The notes under the pieces: generated by a model
The model's database searches: none
Told to the model about the DNA's origin: nothing
The model's input: the letters and a program-made list of their open reading frames with translations, nothing else
In this document: in pieces, positions 28,550 to 36,012 of the stretch
How positions within the stretch are numbered: the first letter of the stretch is position 1
Layout of the letters: each line of letters begins with the position of its first letter
Program-made: the position numbers and the translations under genes
Assembly (NCBI RefSeq): GCF_001884235.1
Contig: NZ_MAOI01000048.1
Coordinates: 16,978 to 80,977 of the forward strand
Source: Bacillus paramycoides
GTDB lineage: Bacteria > Bacillota > Bacilli > Bacillales > Bacillaceae_G
DNA: 64,000 bases
Reading direction: 5' to 3'

Positions 28550-28641
28550 ATGAAGATTTTTCAGATAATTTTCGACATAAGAAGGAAAATATTAATATTC
28601 AACAAAATAATATATTAATTTACAAAAAAGAGGTGAATACT

Positions 28642-29955
28642 ATGCAACCTTCTGCTCCACCTCATCTAGAATCTACAAAAACTACCTTTTCAAGCTCTAT
28701 TACAAAACTTGTTGTTTTTATTTGTTGGCTAGCCATTCTAGCTGACGGATATGATTTAGGTATTTACGGTGCCGTCCTACCAAAGCTCCTAGAGGACAAT
28801 AGCTGGGCACTATCACCAGCTCACGCTGGAACAATTGCCAGCTATGCTTTATTTGGGATGTTTATTGGTGCTATTCTAGTTGGAACCATTACGGACCTAA
28901 TTGGACGAAAATGGACACTCGTATGCTGTCTAGCCCTTTTTTCTATTACAATGGGCTTAGCTGCAATTGCTCCTTCTCCGGAATTATTCGGGCTATCTCG
29001 ATTTATCGGAGGAATTGGATTAGGTGGCGTTATCCCAACAGCTTCGGCACTTACTGTTGAGTATTCACCCCAAAAGCGACAATCTTTTATTTATGCAATT
29101 ATGTTTACCGGCTATCCCTTAGGTATCGTACTAGGCGCCATTTTGTCCATGTTTATGTTAGAAGATTTCGGATGGAGAATTATGTTTGGCATCGGAATGA
29201 TTCCGCTACTTCTCATTCCCTTCATTGTTCGTTATTTACCTGAGTCCATTCAATTTTTACTGTCACGTAATCGGCAAGAAGAAGCGAAACAAATTCGTGA
29301 TCGTTTTCAAATTGAATTACATGTAAGAAAAGAAATTCCTCAAACATCAACTAATATACAAAAGAAAAACGGATTCCTTACATTATTCTCAAAAGAATAC
29401 ATGAAAGCAACTCTACTTTTCTGGACCACTTATATAATGGGAATGTTTTTAATATACGGTTTAAACACTTGGTTACCACAGATGATGCGCCAAGCAGGAT
29501 ATCCACTGGGATCTAGTTTATCATTTCTACTTATGCTAAACATTACTGCAGCTATCGGTGCATTAATTGCTGGGGCAATCGCGGATCGTATAGGAGCCAA
29601 AATTGTTATCAGCATCTCCTATCTTATGGCGGCCATATGTATCGGACTATTAACAATTAAACCATCCATTACAATCATTTATCTTTTAATTGGTCTTGCT
29701 GGAATTGGATCAGTCGGTATTACTCAAATATTAAATGCGTATGTAACACAATACTTCCCATCGCATATCCGAGCTACCTCTTTAGGCTGGGGACTTGGTC
29801 TTGGACGAATTGGCGCAATCGCCGGTCCGGTTCTTGTCGGTATTATTATGACAATGCAGTATGACTTGGCATGGAATTTTTACTTATTCTCATTTGCAGG
29901 TCTTATCGCATCTATCTCTGTTTTCTTTATTCCTACAAACCAAAAAAGAGCATAA
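28642..29955 (+). CDS. MFS transporter, aromatic acid:H+ symporter (AAHS) type
   Basis: A 437-residue, 12-helix major facilitator. The motif ADGYDLGIYGAVLP in helix 1 and DLIGRKWTL between helices 2 and 3 are typical of the AAHS family that imports benzoate, 4-hydroxybenzoate and similar acids. The mid loop (RNRQEEAKQIRDRFQ) is short. The start at 28642 follows AGAGGTGAATACT; the in-frame GTG at 28633 is inside the ribosome binding region. No aromatic catabolic genes are close, so the substrate is inferred from family only. Confidence 0.87.
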   Translation: MQPSAPPHLESTKTTFSSSITKLVVFICWLAILADGYDLGIYGAVLPKLLEDNSWALSPAHAGTIASYALFGMFIGAILVGTITDLIGRKWTLVCCLALFSITMGLAAIAPSPELFGLSRFIGGIGLGGVIPTASALTVEYSPQKRQSFIYAIMFTGYPLGIVLGAILSMFMLEDFGWRIMFGIGMIPLLLIPFIVRYLPESIQFLLSRNRQEEAKQIRDRFQIELHVRKEIPQTSTNIQKKNGFLTLFSKEYMKATLLFWTTYIMGMFLIYGLNTWLPQMMRQAGYPLGSSLSFLLMLNITAAIGALIAGAIADRIGAKIVISISYLMAAICIGLLTIKPSITIIYLLIGLAGIGSVGITQILNAYVTQYFPSHIRATSLGWGLGLGRIGAIAGPVLVGIIMTMQYDLAWNFYLFSFAGLIASISVFFIPTNQKRA

Positions 29956-29976
29956 ACTTACTTATGCTCTTTTTTG
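29942..29976. terminator. Bidirectional terminator between MFS and nucleotidyltransferase genes
   Basis: AAAAAAGAGCATAA and TTATGCTCTTTTTT form a 14-bp stem. It overlaps the MFS stop codon and the end of the convergent gene. Confidence 0.85.
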
Positions 29977-30740
29977 TATACTTCAAACAACATATTTCGA
30001 AATAATGTATTTAAGCTTTCAATATCAATGCCTAGTCCCTTTTCAATCCCTTTCACGTATTGCTGATAATAATCAATTTGCTCTTCTAAAAATTGATTTA
30101 ACACATTAATTTTTAGACCAATATCCAATTCAGTACCCGCTTTTTTCTTTATTAGCAACTTTTCAATTTCATTCAATACAATAGGCTCTACTGATAGTTC
30201 CGTAATTAACCGGTCAAATTCTACTGGGGGCAATGTCCCTTTCTCTTCTAACCATTTACAGGCTAAAATAGGACGTAATACGTAAAAGTACTTTTTCAAC
30301 TTTACATTTTCACCTTGTAAAAATTCACGATAGTTTTTTGAAGCCATATGTAAGTAATGATATATTGTTGATTTCGGATCAAAATCCTTTTCACTCATTT
30401 GCTGAAGTTGTTCTGGAAGATTGGAGTTTTTCAAATAAAAAATCGGTGATCGAATCCATTCAAGTAACGCTGGATTTGACTTTGCAAATAGTTGCAATGC
30501 CTTTTTAATATCCCAGCCACTTATGTCTAAATCATCGCTAATTGGATATTCAATTACATCACGTTTATCATGAATTGATAAATACCAATCTACAGGACGT
30601 ATATAGACAAACCTAACATCATAATCACTATCTTTCGACGGAAATCCCCACGCCCTGCTCCCTGATTCTACAGCAAATAAAATTTTCACATCATTCTCTT
30701 TTTCAATTCTTTCTAATTCTAATTCAATTTTCCCTTTCAT
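29958..30740 (-). CDS. Predicted nucleotidyltransferase (RlaP/YcgL-like, COG3541)
   Basis: A 260-residue protein with a pol-beta-type nucleotidyltransferase signature: ESGSRAWGFPSKDSDYDVRFVY, in which GS and the D-x-D pair bind nucleotide and metal (quoted region spans residues ~24-46). The helical C-terminal half is typical of the YcgL family, whose role is not established, though some relatives act in RNA or phage-related functions. GGGAGGG precedes the ATG. It lies downstream of the double P-loop ATPase gene in the same direction, with a weak hairpin between. Confidence 0.83.
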   Translation of the reverse strand: MKGKIELELERIEKENDVKILFAVESGSRAWGFPSKDSDYDVRFVYIRPVDWYLSIHDKRDVIEYPISDDLDISGWDIKKALQLFAKSNPALLEWIRSPIFYLKNSNLPEQLQQMSEKDFDPKSTIYHYLHMASKNYREFLQGENVKLKKYFYVLRPILACKWLEEKGTLPPVEFDRLITELSVEPIVLNEIEKLLIKKKAGTELDIGLKINVLNQFLEEQIDYYQQYVKGIEKGLGIDIESLNTLFRNMLFEVYKKEHK

Positions 30741-30811
30741 TTCATACCCTCCCTATTTTTTGATCATTTCCCTGGAAATTCGACAAATATACTTCTAATT
30801 TTACTACATAC

Positions 30812-30842
30812 TAAAATAGCTGTCAGAAAATTCCCGACAGCC
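30812..30842 (-). terminator. Weak terminator after double P-loop ATPase gene
   Basis: GGCTGTC and GACAGCT form a 7-bp stem with an 11-nt loop; the T tail is poor (ATTTTAG), so some readthrough is likely. Confidence 0.5.
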
Positions 30843-30853
30843 TAACAAAATAC

Positions 30854-31963
30854 TTATTTTTTCTTTTCAATTACAGCAACTGCAATTCGTTCAATCTCTT
30901 TTTGAATTTCTTCTTTATACGCATCGACCTTTGAAAAATCCATAGCAGCAATATAAATTCGCTCTAATTTATCACGAACTGATTTTGCCTTTGCTAAGAA
31001 AGACATCGCCTCACTCATTTTTGTTTTATACTGAATTGAAACGTCGCGAATTTCCGTAGCATACTTCTCATCTGTCCCTGGTGTAACAATGAGATCATAC
31101 ATATCAATAATTTCATCACCTTCACGACTTGGAAAATATTCATGCGGTGCTGTGCTATCAAAAATTGCAAATCCTAGTTCCCTTACAATAATCATATCGA
31201 GACTATTTGGATCAAATCCACAATGATACACTTCTACTTCAAAACCTTTTTCTTCTGCTGCCTTGGCTAATTTTTTAAGCATCGTTGATTTCCCGGAACC
31301 TGGGCGACCTTTTATAAAATAGCGATGCGGCAGTCCTTCTGTTAAATTAGGAACGAAATCAACCGCTCCCTTCGGTGTAGCAGCCCCTAAAAAACGGTGT
31401 TTCACGATCGATTTATCTCCACTTTTATCTGCAAATAGTTTCTGTATAAGCTGATCTGTTAATTCGTTTGCTTTATTAAAATCAATATTATTAATATATA
31501 TTTTCTCCCACTCATCATGTATAACTAACGCTTCTTTAAAACATCCATAAGCTGCTTGAAAGGCTTTACTTGCTTCTGAAACGAATCGTTCAATCTCTAA
31601 TTTCTGCTTTCTTAATTTATTTGAATCCCAAGCAACCCCTAAATTTATATACTCTTCTACAACTCCAGGCATTTTCGGCTCAATAACGTGTGGCGATGTC
31701 CCATCGACAATTCCTACATTTAACTTCGGAATAATTACACCGTCAACTGACTTATTGTCAGAAGAACAATGTAAAAATTCAATATTATATCCTTTTTCAG
31801 CCCATTCACGCCCAATTGCTTTTATTAAAGAAGACTTCCCTGTTCCTGGACCACCTTTTAAAATAAACAACCTATCTAGCCCTTTTAAACTCTCTTCATA
31901 CAAGCTATAAAATCCTCTAGCTGTATTTCCACCAGCAAAATAGTTCAATACATTCCCTGTCAC
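30854..31963 (-). CDS. ATPase with two P-loop domains (PRK06851-like)
   Basis: A ~369-residue protein built from two similar P-loop halves. Walker A motifs are GGPGTGKSS (about residue 38) and GRPGSGKST (about residue 225). Each is followed by a segment of the form FLHCSSDNKSVDGVI or VYHCGFDPNSLDMII, then IVDGTSPH or IFDSTAPH, so the halves look like an internal duplication. Conserved in Bacillus and clostridia but of unknown function. I choose the GTG at 31963, 8 nt after AAGGGG; the GTG at 31972 overlaps that site. The downstream nucleotidyltransferase gene may share its transcript. Confidence 0.85.
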   Translation of the reverse strand: MTGNVLNYFAGGNTARGFYSLYEESLKGLDRLFILKGGPGTGKSSLIKAIGREWAEKGYNIEFLHCSSDNKSVDGVIIPKLNVGIVDGTSPHVIEPKMPGVVEEYINLGVAWDSNKLRKQKLEIERFVSEASKAFQAAYGCFKEALVIHDEWEKIYINNIDFNKANELTDQLIQKLFADKSGDKSIVKHRFLGAATPKGAVDFVPNLTEGLPHRYFIKGRPGSGKSTMLKKLAKAAEEKGFEVEVYHCGFDPNSLDMIIVRELGFAIFDSTAPHEYFPSREGDEIIDMYDLIVTPGTDEKYATEIRDVSIQYKTKMSEAMSFLAKAKSVRDKLERIYIAAMDFSKVDAYKEEIQKEIERIAVAVIEKKK

Positions 31964-32114
31964 TGCACCCACCCCTTCGCAGCATTCTACTTACATAAGC
32001 TACAATATGCGAGATACTTTATTTGGGTGAATACCTATTTTGTATTGCACTAAAAAAGGAAATGAATTACAATTAAACAAACAAAAAATTCCGAATATTA
32101 AAACTGAATATACC

Positions 32115-32226
32115 TTTATCAAGAGAGGCAGAGGGACCGGCCCTTTGAAGCCCAGCAACCTCAGTTTATAAAAACTGAATAGGTGCTAATTCCTGCAAAA
32201 TGCTTTGCATTTTGGAAGATAAAACT
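32115..32226 (+). promoter_or_regulatory. SAM-I (S-box) riboswitch
   Basis: The leader contains the S-box core in order: ATCAAGAGAGGCAGAGGGA, GGCCCTTTGAAGCCC, GCAACCTC, AGGTGCTAATTCCTGC and the closing GAAGATAAAA. It is followed by a terminator and a cyclase gene. Binding of S-adenosylmethionine should end transcription early, so the gene would be expressed when SAM is low. Confidence 0.96.
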
Positions 32227-32239
32227 TAACTACTGTATG

Positions 32240-32280
32240 TAAAGCTCATCTTTCTTGATTATGGAAGATGAGCTTTTTAT
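32240..32280 (+). terminator. S-box terminator
   Basis: AAAGCTCATCTT and AAGATGAGCTTT form a 12-bp stem followed by TTTATTATTTT. Confidence 0.9.
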
Positions 32281-32312
32281 TATTTTAAAAACATATATTG
32301 GAGGTATTTAGG

Positions 32313-32945
32313 ATGAAAGTAATTGACCTATCACAAACGTTTGAAAACAATATGTCTCAATTTCCTGGAACACCAAAAATCCAACTAGAAGCAATTACAA
32401 GTGTTGAAGAGACAGGATATCAAGTTACAGATTTTCATTCTGTCGTTCATGTCGGCACGCATTGCGATGCTCCTGCGCATTTTATTTCTGGCGCAACAAC
32501 AATTGATCGATTACCCCTTGATCAATTTGTAGGCGAAGCTGTTCTTATCGATGTAACTCATGTTCAAGAACGAAAGTTGCCTAAGGACGTACTCAATACT
32601 ACCGATATAAAGGAAGGAGATATTGTTATTTTCCATTCCAATCTATCTAATAAATGGAACACGGAATCTTATGCGAAAGAAGCATTTTATCTTTCCGAAG
32701 AATTAGCTGAAGAACTAGTTAAATTAAAAATAAAATCTGTCGGTTTAGATTTTATTTCTCCTGATGAAGTAACTACAGAAACATCACCTATTCATCACAT
32801 ATTACTAGGGAATAACATTTATTTAATTGAAAACTTAACAAATCTAGATTCCATTAAAACGAAGCGCTTCTTTTTCTCAGCAGCACCTTTAAAAATTAAA
32901 AATAGTGATGGTGCTTTTGCCAGAGCATTTGCCGTTATTTTTTAA
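32313..32945 (+). CDS. Cyclase family protein (kynurenine-formamidase-like), SAM-riboswitch controlled
   Basis: A 210-residue metal-dependent hydrolase of the cyclase/KynB superfamily. The metal-binding motif HVGTHCDAPAHF is present (residues ~46-57) and a second conserved part reads GLDFISPDEV. Known members open cyclic amides or hydrolyse formylkynurenine, but no tryptophan genes are near. The S-box leader places it in the methionine/SAM regulon, so a sulfur-compound or amide substrate is inferred. TTGGAGG lies 8 nt before the ATG at 32313; the in-frame TTG at 32298 is part of that site. Confidence 0.88.
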   Translation: MKVIDLSQTFENNMSQFPGTPKIQLEAITSVEETGYQVTDFHSVVHVGTHCDAPAHFISGATTIDRLPLDQFVGEAVLIDVTHVQERKLPKDVLNTTDIKEGDIVIFHSNLSNKWNTESYAKEAFYLSEELAEELVKLKIKSVGLDFISPDEVTTETSPIHHILLGNNIYLIENLTNLDSIKTKRFFFSAAPLKIKNSDGAFARAFAVIF

Positions 32946-32970
32946 AATAAGAACTACTTAAGGACAACAA

Positions 32971-33003
32971 AAAAAGCAAAGATCACTTTTGACCTTTGCT
33001 TCT
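32971..33003. terminator. Bidirectional terminator between cyclase and PqqD-like genes
   Basis: AAGCAAAGATCA and TGACCTTTGCTT form a stem with one mismatch between convergent genes; it overlaps the last codons of the minus-strand gene. Confidence 0.7.
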
Positions 33004-33369
33004 ATATTTTTTATTTAAATTAAGAAAGAATTGTTCCACCCGTGGGCGTACCCAAGCTAAATAATCTTTATCTTTCTTCTTTGTACAAGCTATCTCTTCT
33101 CCATCTACCATTCCGACAAGTTCTAGCTCTAACATTTGCCTCGTGAATGCTAACATGTCTACTTCTTCTGCCGGATACTCTTCTTTTAATTTCTCCTCAA
33201 TTTCTCCCAATAAAAAACCATCACGCATCATTGCTAGTGCATCAATCCAAAGTGGCGGCATTTCATATTTTTCTCCTGTAATCGTATCTTTTACAATATA
33301 ATTCTTTTGCTCTTTTCGAAATTGAATCGTGTGTAAACATACAGCCGAATTTAATGTTAATTCCATCAT
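32983..33369 (-). CDS. PqqD-like small protein, unknown function
   Basis: A 128-residue soluble protein. Residues ~5-95 resemble the PqqD / RiPP-recognition winged helix: a beta-rich start, IVKDTITGEKYEMPPLWIDAL, DGFLLGEIEEKLKEEYPAEEVD, and ELELVGMVDG. A basic tail follows (LNKKYRSKGQK). PqqD domains normally bind ribosomal peptide precursors for a radical SAM or other enzyme, but none is adjacent. Start ATG codons at 33369 and 33366 are both possible after AAAGGGGTGGT. A 22-codon ORF ends within this start (ATGA overlap). The resemblance is by eye and could be wrong. Confidence 0.6.
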   Translation of the reverse strand: MMELTLNSAVCLHTIQFRKEQKNYIVKDTITGEKYEMPPLWIDALAMMRDGFLLGEIEEKLKEEYPAEEVDMLAFTRQMLELELVGMVDGEEIACTKKKDKDYLAWVRPRVEQFFLNLNKKYRSKGQK

Positions 33370-33434
33370 ACCACCCCTTTCATCATATCTGCATAGAAAA
33401 AAGGATGCGCGTGCACCCCTTCTTTTCTTTTCAT
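33366..33434 (-). CDS. Possible 22-residue peptide ORF ahead of PqqD-like gene
   Basis: An ATG at 33434 opens a 22-codon frame, MKRKEGVHAHPFFYADMMKG plus two valines, whose TGA overlaps the first ATG of the PqqD-like gene. Such ATGA overlap is typical of coupled translation. No strong ribosome binding site precedes it (only GGTAG), and a terminator-like hairpin lies within it, so the region may instead be an untranslated leader. Confidence 0.25.
   Translation of the reverse strand: MKRKEGVHAHPFFYADMMKGVV
33397..33419 (-). terminator. Terminator-like hairpin upstream of PqqD-like gene
   Basis: On the minus strand GGGTGC-ACGC-GCATCC is followed by TTTTTTC. It may terminate the upstream sensor kinase transcript or attenuate the PqqD-like gene. 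Confidence 0.6.
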
Positions 33435-33525
33435 AACACTACCGAACCGTTACACGAGCTCAAAGCTTCATGTCGATATTTTCCTCCATTATAAACGAAG
33501 TGTTTTATAAAAAAAACCCTTCTTG

Positions 33526-33545
33526 AAACATTTTATAAAATGTTT
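33526..33545. promoter_or_regulatory. Perfect 20-bp palindrome, candidate operator
   Basis: AAACATTTTATAAAATGTTT is a perfect palindrome. On the minus strand TTGTTG, 17 nt, TATAAA (a possible promoter for the PqqD-like gene) overlaps it. No T run follows on the minus strand, so it is a poor terminator. Confidence 0.45.
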
Positions 33546-33595
33546 ATATTTACACAACAAGAGCACTTTTCTGAAAAAATTTTTCTTCTAATGCA

Positions 33596-34822
33596 CTACG
33601 CTGTTGGTAAATAAATTTTCACTTTCGTTCCTACGCCCATACTACTTTGAATTGCGATACTACCTTGATGTTCTTCAATAATTTTATATGTAATCATTAA
33701 CCCAAGACCTGTACCATTCTCCTTTGTTGTATAAAATGCCTTTCCGATTTTCTCTATCTTCTCATTCTCTATACCAAAACCTTGATCTTCGACAGAAATA
33801 CACAAATTATCTCCAGCTTTTTTGAATGCACGAATATGAATGTCTCCACCTTCTGGCATCGATTCTATTCCATTCTTGATAATGTTTAACAACACTTGTT
33901 TTAATTGCTTATCATCGCCATTTATAGCAGGTAAATTTCCATCTACTTGCAAGTGGAATTTCACTTTATATTGAGCCGCATAACTTTCCATTAACTGTAC
34001 AACATATAAAAGGATTTCTCGTATATTACACCATTCATAATTAATCGGTTTCGGTTTTCCCAATAACATCAATTCACTAACAAACCCGTTAATCCTCTCA
34101 ATTTCTTGTAGCATAATCTCATAGCTCATCACATCAGCAGGGTTTCTTTCTTTTTGGATTTGTGTAAATCCTTTTAGAGCTGTTAATGGATTTCGAATTT
34201 CATGAGCAATTGTTGTAGACATAGTCCCAATTACAGCTAAATTTTCGGTCTCTTTCATAATATTCATCATCTCAACAACTGTTCTTACATAAGACTGAAA
34301 TCGTTTTAACAAAGAATGTGAAATAATAAAAAAGAATACACATAAAACAAGCGGAATCACAACTTTTATATCTTGTAATACCAACGTAAAAAATACATAT
34401 TTTCCAATTACACTAAAGGAAACTACATAAAAATATTTTCTATTCACAAAAATCGGTGCAAATAAAATTAACAGTATTTCAACCATATTTCCGCTTTCAA
34501 AAACACGATCACTGTGTAGACAAATCATTAGGTTATTAATAAGATCAGTAAGCATGTACCCAATTAAAAATAAATATTTTACAAAATAAACATACCCTTG
34601 TTTTTGAAGATATATTGAAATAGGAAATAAAGATATTACTAATATATATACACCTATCCCCATACCACCTTCTGGCCAACCTATCGTTGCCTCATTAATA
34701 TCCATAGCAGGATAAACAAAATAATAGATAACGTCATATAAAAAGAATATAATATAGAATAATAATAAAAATACTTTTAAAGCTTCTCTTTCTTCATAAA
34801 CCAAGCTTTTGAATTTGTTCAT
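33596..34822 (-). CDS. Membrane sensor histidine kinase (sporulation-kinase-like)
   Basis: A 408-residue kinase. Five or six membrane helices fill residues ~15-185 with little external loop, as in KinB-type sensors. The H-box is TIAHEIRNPLTALKGFTQ (phosphorylated His near residue 210), followed by N-box NIIKNGIESM, G1 DQGFGIE and G2 GTGLGLMI. No response regulator gene is adjacent, so it may feed the Spo0A phosphorelay, as orphan kinases in this group often do; that is inference. GAGGAGTTTTTAT fixes the start at 34822. Confidence 0.92.
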   Translation of the reverse strand: MNKFKSLVYEEREALKVFLLLFYIIFFLYDVIYYFVYPAMDINEATIGWPEGGMGIGVYILVISLFPISIYLQKQGYVYFVKYLFLIGYMLTDLINNLMICLHSDRVFESGNMVEILLILFAPIFVNRKYFYVVSFSVIGKYVFFTLVLQDIKVVIPLVLCVFFFIISHSLLKRFQSYVRTVVEMMNIMKETENLAVIGTMSTTIAHEIRNPLTALKGFTQIQKERNPADVMSYEIMLQEIERINGFVSELMLLGKPKPINYEWCNIREILLYVVQLMESYAAQYKVKFHLQVDGNLPAINGDDKQLKQVLLNIIKNGIESMPEGGDIHIRAFKKAGDNLCISVEDQGFGIENEKIEKIGKAFYTTKENGTGLGLMITYKIIEEHQGSIAIQSSMGVGTKVKIYLPTA

Positions 34823-34926
34823 ATAAAAACTCCTCTTGATCAATACCCCAAAAATATTTCAAATTTTATCCCTTTAAATTATAATTATGAAATTGCTTTC
34901 AGAGCAATATGTAACCTTCTAATACG

Positions 34927-34979
34927 AAAAGATCCCGTATTAAGATACATTTCTGTATATCTTAATACGGGATCTTTTC
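34927..34979. terminator. Strong terminator after excisionase-like gene
   Basis: A perfect 21-bp stem (AAAAGATCCCGTATTAAGATA and its complement) encloses a 10-nt loop, with T runs at both ends, between two minus-strand genes. Confidence 0.88.
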
Positions 34980-34985
34980 ATAAAT

Positions 34986-35225
34986 TTAATCTTCGTCTTT
35001 AACATCCATATCTTCCGGAATTGGCTCGTTTAATATTTCTTCCACTAACTGTTTATATTTCTCCATTTGTTCTAAATGTGTATTAAATTGTTCTTTATTT
35101 AATAAATATTGCTCTCCATCGAACAACGCACGAATTTTCTTTTGCTGAATTAAATCTTCAACATACGATTTTGGTAAATTCAAATACTCCGCGGCCTCTT
35201 CTATCGTTATATACAATGTGTTCAT
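34986..35225 (-). CDS. Excisionase-type helix-turn-helix DNA-binding protein
   Basis: A 79-residue protein starting MNTLYITIEEAAEYLNLPKS, the excisionase/MerR-like HTH_17 fold with recognition helix KSYVEDLIQQKKIRA and wing YLLNKEQFNTHL. The tail is acidic. No integrase or mobile element is near, so it is probably a stand-alone regulator rather than a phage excisionase. It is monocistronic. Confidence 0.82.
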   Translation of the reverse strand: MNTLYITIEEAAEYLNLPKSYVEDLIQQKKIRALFDGEQYLLNKEQFNTHLEQMEKYKQLVEEILNEPIPEDMDVKDED

Positions 35226-35412
35226 TCCTTTATTGTTTTTTCATATATATACTGTACCTTACTTTACTTTATTTTTGTAAACAAATAAAAAAGATTTTGT
35301 AAATGCAAATTAAAAAGCAGGTAGATGCATTCCATATATTGTATAATAATATAGTAAGTATTTTTTTAAATATAGAATGGTATTACCCATTTACACAAAG
35401 GAGAGTTAACAT

Positions 35413-35781
35413 ATGGCTACTCGACACATCATTACAATGTTAGAAAAAACATTACGAGTTGAAACAGAAAACACAATTTCTCATCTATCTAAGTCTTTAT
35501 CCGATCGCATTCTTTCTCAAAGTGCAGCAGCACATGAAAGCAATTGTTACCATACGATTGGTGAATGGTACAAAAATCATTTCTTATTCCAACAAGATGA
35601 TTTCCTTTGGGCTAAATACGCTTTCTATGATGCATATTGTGAGGCTATAAAAAAACAAGGTCATCTTACAAAACGCGTTCGTCAAATATTGGAATCGTTA
35701 GCTCGAAAACATGGAAAACAATACATTTCTTCCATACAGAATATGCCATTTCCAAACGAACAAGCAAAAGGAACAGCATAA
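35413..35781 (+). CDS. Hypothetical protein, 122 aa
   Basis: A 122-residue soluble, mostly helical protein that I do not recognise. It starts MATRHIITMLEKTLRVETE after a strong ribosome binding site (AAAGGAGAGTTAACAT). It has no signal peptide or membrane segment and ends with a basic stretch (KKQGHLTKRVRQILESLARK) and a polar tail. It is transcribed alone and divergently from the excisionase-like gene. The following 35782-35946 shows no gene. Confidence 0.8.
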   Translation: MATRHIITMLEKTLRVETENTISHLSKSLSDRILSQSAAAHESNCYHTIGEWYKNHFLFQQDDFLWAKYAFYDAYCEAIKKQGHLTKRVRQILESLARKHGKQYISSIQNMPFPNEQAKGTA

Positions 35782-35946
35782 TTTGATGTTGACCAACACA
35801 AATCAAGCATAGATTCATTGTTTTCAAGAAAGATTTACAAATAAAACGTTCAAGTCTTTGTATTCCCTTTTTGGAGAAATACATTCATATGACATGAACT
35901 AATGAAACCGGTGTCATGATAATGAATGAAAATATAGTAAACAGGA

Positions 35947-35997
35947 AAACCCCCATTTACACCTCTCATTCATAGAAATAGAGATGTAAATGGGGTA
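35947..35997 (-). terminator. Terminator after ferredoxin-NADP reductase gene
   Basis: ACCCCATTTACATCTCT and AGAGGTGTAAATGGGGGT form a long stem with one mismatch, and TTTTCC follows on the minus strand. Confidence 0.8.
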
Positions 35998-36012
35998 TAC
36001 TTGGTTCCTTTC

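Noticed and set aside
33460-33471. Three-codon frame ATG-AAG-CTT-TGA behind a GGAGG in the leader of the PqqD-like gene
   Set aside because: It could be a leader peptide, but spacing (11 nt) is long and such tiny frames arise by chance; kept out of the feature list.
34986-35225. Excisionase-like gene as a sign of a prophage or integrative element
   Set aside because: No integrase, attachment repeats or phage genes are nearby, and the gene has its own terminator.
35666-35884. Minus-strand 72-codon ORF antisense to the 122-aa hypothetical gene
   Set aside because: The plus-strand frame has a strong ribosome binding site and sensible composition; the antisense frame does not.
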